DNA of 33,030 bases from Terriglobia bacterium. Its GTDB lineage: Bacteria > Acidobacteriota > Terriglobia > 20CM-2-55-15. Within the stretch, counting starts at the first letter, position 1, and the number at the start of each line of letters is the position of its first letter. The notes beneath the pieces were generated by a model. That model was not told where the DNA came from, did not search any database, and worked only from the letters and a program-made list of their open reading frames with translations. The stretch is from assembly GCA_036496425.1 (NCBI GenBank), contig DASXLG010000308.1, positions 1 to 33,030 on the forward strand, written 5' to 3'. The translations under genes and the position numbers were made by a program. Below, piece by piece: positions 16,053 to 24,971 of the stretch.

Positions 16053-17299
16053 TGGATGACCAGCGTTTCAGCGTTTACTTCGCATTGGACGGCCGGAATC
16101 TGGATGGCCTGATCGGCAGCGCCGGCATTTTGCGCTTCGATTGGCCGGAACGGAAAACCTACGTTCAGCATTTCTACGGCATCAGCTCCGCCCACAATCC
16201 GTCGCTGGCGCCCAATGGAAAGCTGGCGCTGCTGGGCAATTTCAGCCAGACGATCATGCTTCTCGACATCGAAAAACCGGACAAGATGCGCGAGGTCAGC
16301 CGGCAGTCGACGATGTATTTCGAAGAGATCGATTATCGTTTGCGCGCGAACACGCACCACCTCTGGTATCCCGACAGCGAGCATTTCATCGGAGCGATCG
16401 GCGATCATATTTATCGCTTTCATGTCGATAACTTGAAGAGCCCGGAAAACCTCGGTCCGCACCGCCTGGAGAACGCCCACGAGCTGCGCTGGGACTCGAA
16501 CCGCAGATATGTCCTGATCGGAGACCTGGGCCCCGAGAAACATGACGTGCGCCAGGTCGGCGTATTCGATCTGGAAGAGCCTGATCCGCAGAAGCGGGCG
16601 AGAGTCATCAAAGTTCAGAATAATGTCTGGCATTGCCGGGTTCATCCGACCAAGCCGGTGGGTTATGCGCTGACATATTCGCTTATCACCGACCACGACG
16701 ACTGGGTGAACTGGTCGCCCAGTTTTGTCCGCGAGTACATCTATGAAATCGATCTTCCGACCGCCACAATCACCCGCACGTGGAGCAGCGGCGCCGAATA
16801 TCCCGGTCACCTGAATTCAGACGTCGATATCTCCAATGACGACGTGTTGTATGTCGCGAGCGGCGGCAGCCATGGCGTGCTCGAAATTCCGCTGGACCGG
16901 TTCGCCGAAAGCCGGTTCCTTCCCTGCATTCCCAAATGGACCACCCGCGCGTTCTGCATTCACGACAAGCTGCACTCGCTGCTTGGAGCATTTTCGCGCA
17001 AGTCCTTTCCGAGCAATACGCATTACATTCTCCAGACCCTGCAGGTGACGGGCGGACGGGTTCTGGACGGCATCTATGCAACGCGTGTCTCGCCGGACGG
17101 CAAGAACCTCATCGTCGGCAATCGCGGCTACAACGTGATCGCGGTTTACGACCGCAAGACCTTCAAGAAGATTTACGAAACACTGCTTCCGTTCCGGCGC
17201 GACGTTTACGGCAACACAACGGACCACTACAAGTTCACCAACAGATTTATGGGGTATCACCTGGGCGTCCATCACAGCGAATTGATCACCCGGGATTGA
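16052..17299 (+). CDS. YVTN/WD-like beta-propeller protein
   Basis: This 415-residue protein starts at ATG 16052, overlapping the phosphoesterase stop, with GGGGAAGG upstream. Blade-like strands recur throughout: SLAPNGKLALLGNFSQTIML, ELRWDSNRRYVLIGD and ATRVSPDGKNLIVGNRGYNV. Several conserved-looking histidines (THHLW, AHELRW, VWHCRVHP, GYHLGVHHSE) could line a metal or ligand site. There is no signal peptide, so a cytosolic propeller is likely. Its coupling to the phosphoesterase suggests a shared complex or pathway, with the propeller as sensor or scaffold. Family not identified. Confidence 0.78.
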   Translation: MDDQRFSVYFALDGRNLDGLIGSAGILRFDWPERKTYVQHFYGISSAHNPSLAPNGKLALLGNFSQTIMLLDIEKPDKMREVSRQSTMYFEEIDYRLRANTHHLWYPDSEHFIGAIGDHIYRFHVDNLKSPENLGPHRLENAHELRWDSNRRYVLIGDLGPEKHDVRQVGVFDLEEPDPQKRARVIKVQNNVWHCRVHPTKPVGYALTYSLITDHDDWVNWSPSFVREYIYEIDLPTATITRTWSSGAEYPGHLNSDVDISNDDVLYVASGGSHGVLEIPLDRFAESRFLPCIPKWTTRAFCIHDKLHSLLGAFSRKSFPSNTHYILQTLQVTGGRVLDGIYATRVSPDGKNLIVGNRGYNVIAVYDRKTFKKIYETLLPFRRDVYGNTTDHYKFTNRFMGYHLGVHHSELITRD

Positions 17300-17310
17300 G
17301 AGGGGAGTGC

Positions 17311-19131
17311 ATGGTATCGAATGTTTCTGCCGGCCCGGCCGGCGCTGACCCGCGACTGACGACACTGACGTGCCTTCGGCAGGCCAATCCTGACGACCCG
17401 CTCGCGAAGGAGATTGCGGCCGATCTTTCGGCCGCTTCTTCCATCCTTGAAATGGTCAAGGATTACATGACGCTGCTGCACGACAGCGTGGATAACAATG
17501 CGCCGCCGCTTGGGAAAATGGCGAAGCTGTTCGAGTTGGGGAACACGTTCGATTCTCTCGATGGCCATCATTACGGCATCGCTCCCGGACTTCGTACCGG
17601 CGACCTGCATGGCGCGGCTGCGGAATTCGGGAATCTGATCGGGTTTCTGTGGGGCTCGCTGATTGTCGGCGCCTGTCCATGGGCAGGCAAGACTTACACA
17701 CCGATGATCGGCGGCGACCGCGCGAATGTCGTCGGCGGCACGGTTCCTTCCGACATCAAAGTCTTTCGAGGAATCAACCATTTCAATCGGATCGCGGGCG
17801 CGCCCGTGAATATCGCCGCCAACACGCTTCTGACGTTCATGTGGCATTTGCAGAAGGCCACGGATGCCGAGAAGGCGCAATATGGCTACGACCGCAAGGG
17901 CGGCCACTTCGCCGCGCATCGCGCGCCGTCCGTGTGGCCCGGCACACCGCGGGAGGTGTTTCGCCTGAACTACCGCTACCACGCGCTCGGTAATTACCCC
18001 CCATTGACCTATCTCATCGACGAAATGGTTCAGATCGCGGACGGACTGTATCTGGGACAGGTGCTTTTTGCTACGGAACATCTCCTCGAGCAGTTCGACC
18101 CGCAAACCGATCCCTCGCATTATCGTTATCAGAACTTCGGATACTTCCTCTTGTTCGAGCCCTACTGGAATGCCGAAGCCCAACGCCTTTTCCCGTTCCT
18201 CGAAATGCCGGACGCCGCGATTCCGCCGGACGGAATCAACGCCGCGGTGCCGTCGCAGGCGCCGCCGGACAAGTTTTCGACGTTAACCCTGGCCAGCCCG
18301 CAGGATGGCGACGTCGATCCAAACCTTCTCGATCAGGTTCGCACCGACATCCGGAATTCCGGCGGCATCATGCGGACGCTCAAGTCCTACTCGGATGCCT
18401 TGATGAAGGAACACGCAACGGGTTCGCCGTTCTTTGACAAACTGCATGCGCTGTTCAATGCCGGCCTCTCGCCGCAGTCCATGAATGGCTTCTATCGTGG
18501 TGCTCTCGTGTCCTGGCAAAGCGAGGGTCTGCTGGCGCCATTTCACGAAAACACGATCGACGTCGCCTGGCAGGCAACCCGCTTCTTCTCTCCGTGGACA
18601 GGGAAGACGTTCAATCCCATCGATGCGGCGCAACTGGCAATGTGGACGGACGGCGGAGAACCGATGGGTTCCGAGCCCGCATGGAACTGCTCGAATACGG
18701 TTGTCTTCCGGACGCTGAAGGAGAAGTTCACTCGCGAATGCATGAAAATCGCCGGCGTGCGAATGGAGGATGCGGCGCCGGAAGAACACCAGCAATACGG
18801 TTTCGACGCCCATACGTTCTTCTTTATCGGGCGGAGAGACAAGTCCAGTCTGCTGCCGGAGAATAAAGGTAAGAAGATTTACCAGTTCAACTATCGCTGG
18901 AAGGCGTTGAAGAACATTCCGCCGGATTGCTTCTGCGTCGATGAGATTGCGCAGATTGCGGACGGTCTCTATTTAGGCCAGCTGATTTATGCAACGGATT
19001 GGCTCAAACCCTGGAATCCCAACACGCCGATCGCCGATTACAAGTACAAGCTGTTCGGTTACTTTCTTCTGATGGACGAGGAATGGCATCAACGGCGGCT
19101 GAGAATCGGCTTCGACCTTGATAACACCTAG
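17311..19131 (+). CDS. Two-domain internally duplicated protein, unknown function
   Basis: ATG 17311, 11 nt after the propeller gene and preceded by GAGGGGAG, gives 606 residues; the longer frame from 16936 overlaps the propeller gene and is rejected. Two halves align. One has WAGKTYTP, NYRYHALGNYPP, VQIADGLYLGQVLFAT and FGYFLLFEPYWN. The other has WTGKTFNP, NYRWKALKNIPP, AQIADGLYLGQLIYAT and FGYFLLMDEEWH. Each half is about 280 residues. The WxGKxF and D-GLYLG pattern loosely recalls GXWXG/DUF4334 proteins, but that is speculative. No signal peptide or membrane helix is seen. I cannot name a function. Confidence 0.8.
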   Translation: MVSNVSAGPAGADPRLTTLTCLRQANPDDPLAKEIAADLSAASSILEMVKDYMTLLHDSVDNNAPPLGKMAKLFELGNTFDSLDGHHYGIAPGLRTGDLHGAAAEFGNLIGFLWGSLIVGACPWAGKTYTPMIGGDRANVVGGTVPSDIKVFRGINHFNRIAGAPVNIAANTLLTFMWHLQKATDAEKAQYGYDRKGGHFAAHRAPSVWPGTPREVFRLNYRYHALGNYPPLTYLIDEMVQIADGLYLGQVLFATEHLLEQFDPQTDPSHYRYQNFGYFLLFEPYWNAEAQRLFPFLEMPDAAIPPDGINAAVPSQAPPDKFSTLTLASPQDGDVDPNLLDQVRTDIRNSGGIMRTLKSYSDALMKEHATGSPFFDKLHALFNAGLSPQSMNGFYRGALVSWQSEGLLAPFHENTIDVAWQATRFFSPWTGKTFNPIDAAQLAMWTDGGEPMGSEPAWNCSNTVVFRTLKEKFTRECMKIAGVRMEDAAPEEHQQYGFDAHTFFFIGRRDKSSLLPENKGKKIYQFNYRWKALKNIPPDCFCVDEIAQIADGLYLGQLIYATDWLKPWNPNTPIADYKYKLFGYFLLMDEEWHQRRLRIGFDLDNT

Positions 19132-19142
19132 AGAGGGCGCGC

Positions 19143-20270
19143 ATGTCTCATCCCGAGCCCAGGAGGGCCGATGTCGTGGAGAAACGCATTGATCCGGTGG
19201 ATTTTAAAGACACTCTGGAAGACGCCGAACACCTGCTGAAATACGCCGCCGAGATCGGCATCGAGATTGATGGCGATACGTGCGACGCCGTTCTGGAGGC
19301 GCGATCGGCGTTCAGCACCGGATGGGACGAAACCACGGCCGCGCATCTTCTGTCAGCGCTGACGCGGCTTGTGTCGCGGCTCAAGCCGGTGACTGCCGAA
19401 AGCCTGAAGGCCAGTACAAACGGTCAATCCGAGGCGACCGGCCGCCGGTACTGGGTGATCGCCATCGTTCTCGCCGTGGTGATCATTCCGTATTCGCTGG
19501 CGAGCTATGTGACGTCGTCGATTTCGGACTCGATCCGCAAGGACATCGTCACGGCCAATGATCTCGCCGTAAAACTGACCACGCAACTTCCGACTCCGGT
19601 GCTGCCGGCGGGCGTGAACCGGTCGGATGTGGTTAGTGAGCTTCAGACCTTTGCGGCCACTATCCGGGGAATCGACAGCCGGTCGGCCCAGTTGAACGTG
19701 TTCATTCTGCGGAGGGTCAAAGACCCGTTTCAGGAATTGCGGCCGGGCTTCAACAAAGACGCCAATAAGGCCCGGGACATGGCCAAAGAGCTGAAGGAGA
19801 AGCTACAGCTTCCGGTTCCGTTGCCGGATGACCTTTCAATCGTGTCGGCCGAAAGGATTTCGGTTTACCAGGATGTTCGCTATTACGGCCAGAGTGTTGT
19901 GGACGACGTGTCGGTGTGGTACTCGGCATTCGCCACGTGCATCCTTCCCGTTCTCTATGCGCTGCTGGGCACCTGTGTGTATCTGGTCCGCACTTTCGAG
20001 CAGGAAATAAGCAGCCGGACTTTCAAGCCGTCGCACGCGGATTTCCACCGCTTTCTCATTGCCGGTGTCGCAGGCGCCGTTGTGGGGTTTTTCAGTAACT
20101 TCGCAATCAACACAGGAACTTCGGTTTCTCCTCTGGCGATCGCCTTTCTTGCCGGATACGCAGTAGATGTCTTTTTCTCCTTCCTGGACGGATTGATGCA
20201 GACGTTCACCAGGAACAAGAACGCCGCCGGGGCTGCATCGAGTGCGGCAACATCCGGTGGAAACCCGTAA
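19143..20270 (+). CDS. Four-helix membrane protein, unknown function
   Basis: This 375-residue protein lies 11 nt downstream of the duplicated protein gene. Residues 1-100 are soluble and helical (acidic, FKDTLEDAEHLLKYAAEIG). One membrane helix follows at about 103-123 (YWVIAIVLAVVIIPYSLASY), then a soluble helical segment of about 130 residues, then three more membrane helices (AFATCILPVLYALLGTCVYL; FLIAGVAGAVVGFFSNF; LAIAFLAGYAVDVFFSF) and an Ala/Ser-rich tail. I recognise no family. The layout, a periplasmic or cytoplasmic helical domain between membrane segments, fits a membrane anchor or small channel for the operon's soluble proteins. Confidence 0.78.
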   Translation: MSHPEPRRADVVEKRIDPVDFKDTLEDAEHLLKYAAEIGIEIDGDTCDAVLEARSAFSTGWDETTAAHLLSALTRLVSRLKPVTAESLKASTNGQSEATGRRYWVIAIVLAVVIIPYSLASYVTSSISDSIRKDIVTANDLAVKLTTQLPTPVLPAGVNRSDVVSELQTFAATIRGIDSRSAQLNVFILRRVKDPFQELRPGFNKDANKARDMAKELKEKLQLPVPLPDDLSIVSAERISVYQDVRYYGQSVVDDVSVWYSAFATCILPVLYALLGTCVYLVRTFEQEISSRTFKPSHADFHRFLIAGVAGAVVGFFSNFAINTGTSVSPLAIAFLAGYAVDVFFSFLDGLMQTFTRNKNAAGAASSAATSGGNP

Positions 20271-20279
20271 AATACCGGT

Positions 20280-22703
20280 TTGGATTTACTCGAAACCCCA
20301 TTACCGGAATGGCTGTTGCCGCTCATGCTGCTGCTTTCGTTCGGCAGCGGTGTTGCGGCTCTGATTTACGAGATCGTCTGGTTCCAGCTGCTGGAACTGG
20401 TTATCGGTTCTTCGGCTGTTTCTCTCGCCGTCATCCTCGCCACGTTCATGGGCGGAACCTGTCTGGGTAGCGTCGTTGCGCCGCGTGCGATTCCGGCCCG
20501 TTATCATCCGCTGACGGTTTACGCCGCGATCGAGATCGGCATCGCTCTTTCGGCAATGCTGGTGCTTTCAGTCATACCGGCCATCGGGAGTGTCTACCTT
20601 GCCTGGGCCGGATATGGCCTGCGCGGATTCCTGCTGCGTGGGATTGTCGCGGCGGCGTGCCTGGGGCTCCCAACGTTACTGATGGGCGCTACCTTGCCGG
20701 CTCTTGCACGTCAGGTCGAGGAGACGCGGGAGGGCGTTTCGTGGCTCGGCTTCTTCTACGGCGCGAACATCGCCGGCGCCGTTCTGGGATGCCTGCTGTC
20801 GGGCTTTTATCTGTTACGGAAATACGATGTGACGACCGCGACATTTGCCGCTGCGGCGGTGAATGCCGCGGTCGCGGCCGCAGGGTTGTCTGTGGGCGCG
20901 GTCTATGACCGCGCGCGATGTCTAAATGCGAGTTCGGTGACAAAACGCGCCCACAGCAACGGATCGGGAAATGGAATCGTCTACCTGACAATTGCGATCT
21001 CCGGTTTTTGCGCCATGGCGGCGGAAACCATCTGGACACGCGAGCTGGGATTGCTGTTCGGCGCATCGGTCTACACGCTGTCTATTATCGTTGCGGTTTT
21101 TCTCGCCGGTCTTGGGATCGGCAGCGCGATCGGGTCTTTGCTCGGCCGCAATCTCTCGCATCCTCGGGCGGCCTTGGGGTGGTGCCAGCTGCTGGCTGCG
21201 GTCTCGATTGCGTGGACAGCATACAGCCTCGCCGCTTCACTGCCATACTGGCCGATCGACCCGTCGATTTCTGCCGGCATCTGGTTCAATTTTCAACTCG
21301 ATCTGGACCGCGCATTATGGGCAGTCTTACCGCCCACGTTGCTTTGGGGCGCCAGTTTCCCGTTGGCCCTGGCTTCCATACGGTCCGCAAGGAAAGACGC
21401 CGGAAGGTTGATGGCCGGGGTTTATGCGGCCAATACCGCAGGCGCCATTGTTGGAGCGCTCGCCGCAGGTCTGATTCTCGTGGCGTGGCTGGGGTCGCAG
21501 CGCGCAGAGCAGTTGCTCATCGGAGTCGCGGCCATTGCAGGCTTTTTGATGCTGGCGGGCGGCGGAAGCCGGCGGAGAGCCGTGGCCGTTGGCACCGTCA
21601 CCGTCGTGCTGGCGGCGGCGATGGTGAACTGTGTTCCAGAGGTCTCGAAAGTTCTTATCGCGTACGGACGCTATGCGTCAACCTGGGTCGGCAAGGGAAA
21701 TATCGTCTATGCCCGCGAAGGGCTGAACTCATCGGTGGCGGTTTCGGATTTCCCGAATGGCGTTCGGACGTTTCATGTCGCAGGAAAGATTCAGGCGTCG
21801 AATGTTCCGCGCGACATGCGCTTGCAGAGGATGCTGGGACACATGACGTCGCTCACGCCGCCGCATGCCCGGTCTGTCCTCGTGATCGGCTGTGGGGCCG
21901 GGATCACGGCCGGCGCCGTGTCGATCGATCCAGCTGTGGAACATCTGGCGATCGTGGAAATCGAGCCGCTCGTGCCGCAGGTTGCAGCGGCGTACTTCCG
22001 CCAAAACAATTTCGATGTCATTCATAACCCGAAGGTTCAGGTGCAGATCGATGATGGACGCCATTATCTTCTGACATCGCAGGAAAAGTTCGATGCGATC
22101 ACAGCGGATCCGCTCGATCCCTGGGTGAAGGGCGCCGCAAACCTTTACACAAAAGAGTTTTTCGAGGCGGCCAGGCAGCGGCTGAACCCCGGCGGCGTCG
22201 TGACCATGTACATCCAGTTATTCGAGACCAATCTGGAGGCTGTGAAAAGCGCCGTGGCTACATTCTTCGAAGTCTTTCCGAACGGCACGATATGGGGTAA
22301 TACCTATGAGGGGCGTGGCCACGACATGATCCTGCTGGGACAGGTTGAGCCGGCGCACTTCGATCTCGATGTGATGGAACAGCGCCTCCGCCGTTCCGAA
22401 TATTCTCGAGTGGCTCAGTCGCTGGATGAGGTGGGAATGCATTCCGCAGACGACCTGTTCGCGACGTATGCCGGACGTGCCTCGGATCTCAAAGAATGGC
22501 TGGAAGGTGCGGCGATCAATCGTGACAGGAATCTGCGGATGCAATACCTGGCGGGCGCCGGCCTGGATCTTGATAACAGTGCTGCCATCTATGCCGGCAT
22601 GCTCCGATACAGGCGGTTTCCGGCGGACATGTTCATCGGAACTGCAGAGCGCGTGAATTCACTGAAGCTGGCCATGATGCAACCTTATGGAAATCAGGAT
22701 TGA
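20280..22703 (+). CDS. Membrane-fused spermidine synthase-like methyltransferase-fold protein
   Basis: This 807-residue protein starts at TTG 20280, 9 nt after the previous gene; no better start lies upstream. The first ~460 residues carry about 12 membrane helices in two related sets (GSGVAALIYEIVWFQLLELV; GFCAMAAETIWTRELGLLFG), typical of fused MFS/spermidine-synthase proteins. Residues ~530-700 form the spermidine-synthase Rossmann domain: VLVIGCGAGITAG (glycine-rich loop), IVEIEPLV (acidic end of strand 2), DDGRHYL and DAITADPLDPW. Soluble spermidine synthases transfer aminopropyl groups to putrescine. The membrane-fused versions are poorly characterised and may act on other substrates. 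It may be transcribed with the four genes before it. Confidence 0.88.
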   Translation: MDLLETPLPEWLLPLMLLLSFGSGVAALIYEIVWFQLLELVIGSSAVSLAVILATFMGGTCLGSVVAPRAIPARYHPLTVYAAIEIGIALSAMLVLSVIPAIGSVYLAWAGYGLRGFLLRGIVAAACLGLPTLLMGATLPALARQVEETREGVSWLGFFYGANIAGAVLGCLLSGFYLLRKYDVTTATFAAAAVNAAVAAAGLSVGAVYDRARCLNASSVTKRAHSNGSGNGIVYLTIAISGFCAMAAETIWTRELGLLFGASVYTLSIIVAVFLAGLGIGSAIGSLLGRNLSHPRAALGWCQLLAAVSIAWTAYSLAASLPYWPIDPSISAGIWFNFQLDLDRALWAVLPPTLLWGASFPLALASIRSARKDAGRLMAGVYAANTAGAIVGALAAGLILVAWLGSQRAEQLLIGVAAIAGFLMLAGGGSRRRAVAVGTVTVVLAAAMVNCVPEVSKVLIAYGRYASTWVGKGNIVYAREGLNSSVAVSDFPNGVRTFHVAGKIQASNVPRDMRLQRMLGHMTSLTPPHARSVLVIGCGAGITAGAVSIDPAVEHLAIVEIEPLVPQVAAAYFRQNNFDVIHNPKVQVQIDDGRHYLLTSQEKFDAITADPLDPWVKGAANLYTKEFFEAARQRLNPGGVVTMYIQLFETNLEAVKSAVATFFEVFPNGTIWGNTYEGRGHDMILLGQVEPAHFDLDVMEQRLRRSEYSRVAQSLDEVGMHSADDLFATYAGRASDLKEWLEGAAINRDRNLRMQYLAGAGLDLDNSAAIYAGMLRYRRFPADMFIGTAERVNSLKLAMMQPYGNQD

Positions 22704-22753
22704 CGACCTTCTGGCCGAAGCGAAAAGGCGTTTACAGTCGATCAGAACAAAGC

Positions 22754-23401
22754 TCATTTGTGAAGGTGCGCTTCGATAACGTTCACGAAATCTTCGATGC
22801 TCGGCTTGATATAAACGCGCTGGCCGTCGATTAAGAACGACGGCGTTTCATTCAGCTTCAGCTGCTCCGCCTGGGTTTCATCCCGGAGGATACGATCCTG
22901 CACGGCGGGTGAGTGGAGCTCCTGCATGAATTTGTTCATGTCCAACCCGATGCGGCTTGCCAGGGCCATCACAATAACCTCCGCGTTCCGGCTCTCGCCC
23001 CACTCTCGCTGATGCTCGAAGAGCGCATCATGCATTTCCCAATACTTGCCTTGATCGCCGGCGGCTTCCGCTGCCATTGCGCCAAGCATCGCATTCGGAT
23101 GAACGGCGATGAGCGGGAAGTGGTGAAATTCGAGACGAAGTTTGTCAGGGTAGCGGCTCAAAATTTCTTTGACGAAGGGATGGAAGCCACCGCAGCTCGG
23201 ACATTCGTAGTCACCGAACTCGACCAGAGTTACCTGTGCGTTTTCGGGGCCACGGAAGTGACCACCTTTGAGCTGAACCGGCTTCGCTGTTCCCGTGTCT
23301 TCCACAGGCTGGTCCGGGGTGCGGCTTAAATACACGGCGGCGCCTGCCGCGATTCCAACCGCAATAACGATGACGGCAAGAGGCTTCAGCAGCTTTTTCA
23401 T
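22754..23401 (-). CDS. DsbA-like thioredoxin-fold protein
   Basis: This 215-residue protein has an N-terminal membrane anchor or signal (LAVIVIAVGIAAGAAVYL). A DsbA/Thioredoxin_4 domain follows with active site CPSC (C67-C70) in the DYECPSCGGFHPF context, a helical insertion and the cis-proline loop TPSFLIDG. It probably oxidises or isomerises disulfides in periplasmic proteins, anchored on the outer face of the inner membrane. It is convergent with the fused spermidine-synthase gene, and the next minus-strand gene upstream is an exported protein 50 bp away. Confidence 0.9.
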   Translation of the reverse strand: MKKLLKPLAVIVIAVGIAAGAAVYLSRTPDQPVEDTGTAKPVQLKGGHFRGPENAQVTLVEFGDYECPSCGGFHPFVKEILSRYPDKLRLEFHHFPLIAVHPNAMLGAMAAEAAGDQGKYWEMHDALFEHQREWGESRNAEVIVMALASRIGLDMNKFMQELHSPAVQDRILRDETQAEQLKLNETPSFLIDGQRVYIKPSIEDFVNVIEAHLHK

Positions 23402-23451
23402 GCCGTCATACTAGCGCGGACGGCACGCATCATCCAGATGAATGTCGGGGC

Positions 23452-23985
23452 TCATTTCTTTGGAGGCGGCGGCTGAGCAGGAGGCGTGTCCACGTGAACG
23501 GTTTCGTAGTGGACGGTCACCTCAGCCTTCACTTTGATGCTCGAGTCGGATGGCGAGTTATCGAAGACAAGATAGTAGTTGCCGGCCTGTGGAATTGCAG
23601 CCTGGATGTTCCCGTTTGTCGTCGTCTTGGATAAGTAGAGGAAGCCCGGAGGGATTTTATGGTCGCCGGTAAACTGGTTGTATTCAATCTCGTTGAGCAG
23701 CATTACTTGAATTCCTGAAACGCTCTCGGTCGAAAAATTACCCGTCACCCGGGCATTTTGCATGTGCGGCTCATCCAGAACGATCTTCACATCGTGACTG
23801 CTTCTGGCCGGAACTTCGAAATCACCGAGCGCCAGCGTGTGACTGACCGGAAGCGGACGGATCTCAAGAGAGTATGGGCCGCCGCTCGCCGGCCTGGCTT
23901 GCTGGACAGGGTGAGTCCGGCGGTAAAGGGCATAGAAGAGGACTCCAAGCGCCAGTATCATTAGGACCGGTCGTAGACGTTTCAT
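23452..23985 (-). CDS. Anchored hypothetical protein with beta-sandwich domain
   Basis: This 177-residue protein has one N-terminal membrane helix (VLMILALGVLFYALYR). A mainly beta domain follows, ending with an AAIPQAGNYYLVFDN strand pair, and the C-terminal tail is Pro-rich (PPAQPPPPKK). The GNYYLVFDN pattern recalls lectin- or GOLD-like sandwiches in which a polar response to tension or binding is scored, but no specific family is recognised. It is probably periplasmic. It lies upstream of the DsbA-like gene on the same strand and may share its transcript. Confidence 0.65.
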   Translation of the reverse strand: MKRLRPVLMILALGVLFYALYRRTHPVQQARPASGGPYSLEIRPLPVSHTLALGDFEVPARSSHDVKIVLDEPHMQNARVTGNFSTESVSGIQVMLLNEIEYNQFTGDHKIPPGFLYLSKTTTNGNIQAAIPQAGNYYLVFDNSPSDSSIKVKAEVTVHYETVHVDTPPAQPPPPKK

Positions 23986-24156
23986 CCCCTACAGTCTGTC
24001 ATTCAACCCGCGCCTACGCGCGTGTAAAGATTCTCTTTGATATTCATCATGCCCAGATTATAGATGGCTATATTGTCGGAATTTACGCGATCATTCGAAG
24101 TGAGTACATGAAGCTCGCGGTACCTTTAACGCACATTCGAAAATATCTGGTAAGTC

Positions 24157-24939
24157 ATGAAGACACATATTTGGGCCGCTTGCATTGTCTTGATCGCACT
24201 GAATGCCTCAAGAGCCAATGCGCAACCCGCACCGCCCGCATTGTCAGACGATCTGACCCAACCTGAAACGCAGCCCCTGATTCAATCGCAGCACAAGTAC
24301 CTTGTGATGCCTGCGAGTTTCGACATCCTGCGTGACGAGAGAGCGATCTGGAAAGACATGTTCCGGCCTCACGAAGGCGAGGCGAAATGGGTCATTCCGA
24401 TCGTCGGCGTGAATGCGCTGGCGATTTCCACAGATGCCTTCGCCTACAAGAACTTCAAACCGTCGGACACGGTTCAGACGGCCAGTCATGCTGTTTCGAG
24501 TCTCGGGGCTCCCTATCCCCTCTTCGCCGCCGGAGCCTCGATGTACCTTATCGGGCGTTACACCGACGATCTGCGCCTGAGGGAAACGGGCATTCTCGGT
24601 ACGCAGGCCCTGGTTCATTCGATCATTATGACGGGAGTATTCGAGAGCGCTACCAATCGTAAGCAGCCGAACGGATCGGGAGGAACCGGGTTCTGGAAGG
24701 GCGGCGACGCCTGGCCTTCCGGGCACGCCTCAATGTTCTGGGCTCTGTCGACCGTCGTGGCCGAGCAGTATCATGACAGTTCGCCGGTCAGATACGGCGC
24801 TTACTTGCTGGCTACGGCGGTGAGTGTGTCCAGGTTTACGGGCCGTCAGCACTTTCCATCCGATGCCCTGGCCAGCAGCCTGGTTGGTTATCTGGTCGGC
24901 CGATGGGTCGTTCATCACCGGAGCACGACGCGGAATTGA
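24157..24939 (+). CDS. PAP2-family phosphatase
   Basis: This 260-residue protein has a signal peptide (MKTHIWAACIVLIALNASRA, cleavage after ANA). Phosphatidic-acid-phosphatase motifs C2 (AWPSGHASMFW) and C3 (SRFTGRQHFPSDALASS) are complete, with both catalytic histidines and the arginine. The first motif is a variant, SATNRKQPNG. The enzyme probably dephosphorylates lipid phosphates such as phosphatidate or undecaprenyl diphosphate on the periplasmic side. The C-terminal helix LASSLVGYLVGRWVV is membrane-like. It is divergent from the gene at 23985, with about 170 bp between starts. Confidence 0.9.
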   Translation: MKTHIWAACIVLIALNASRANAQPAPPALSDDLTQPETQPLIQSQHKYLVMPASFDILRDERAIWKDMFRPHEGEAKWVIPIVGVNALAISTDAFAYKNFKPSDTVQTASHAVSSLGAPYPLFAAGASMYLIGRYTDDLRLRETGILGTQALVHSIIMTGVFESATNRKQPNGSGGTGFWKGGDAWPSGHASMFWALSTVVAEQYHDSSPVRYGAYLLATAVSVSRFTGRQHFPSDALASSLVGYLVGRWVVHHRSTTRN

Positions 24940-24971
24940 TTTAAGAAAATTGGATCATTGCATAGGATCCT

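Noticed and set aside
16936-17310. N-terminal extension of the duplicated protein
   Set aside because: It overlaps the propeller gene in another frame; ATG 17311 has a good ribosome binding site and normal spacing.
20918-22027. 369-codon plus-strand open frame
   Set aside because: It lies inside the fused spermidine-synthase gene in another frame and has an Arg/Gly-rich, non-protein-like composition.
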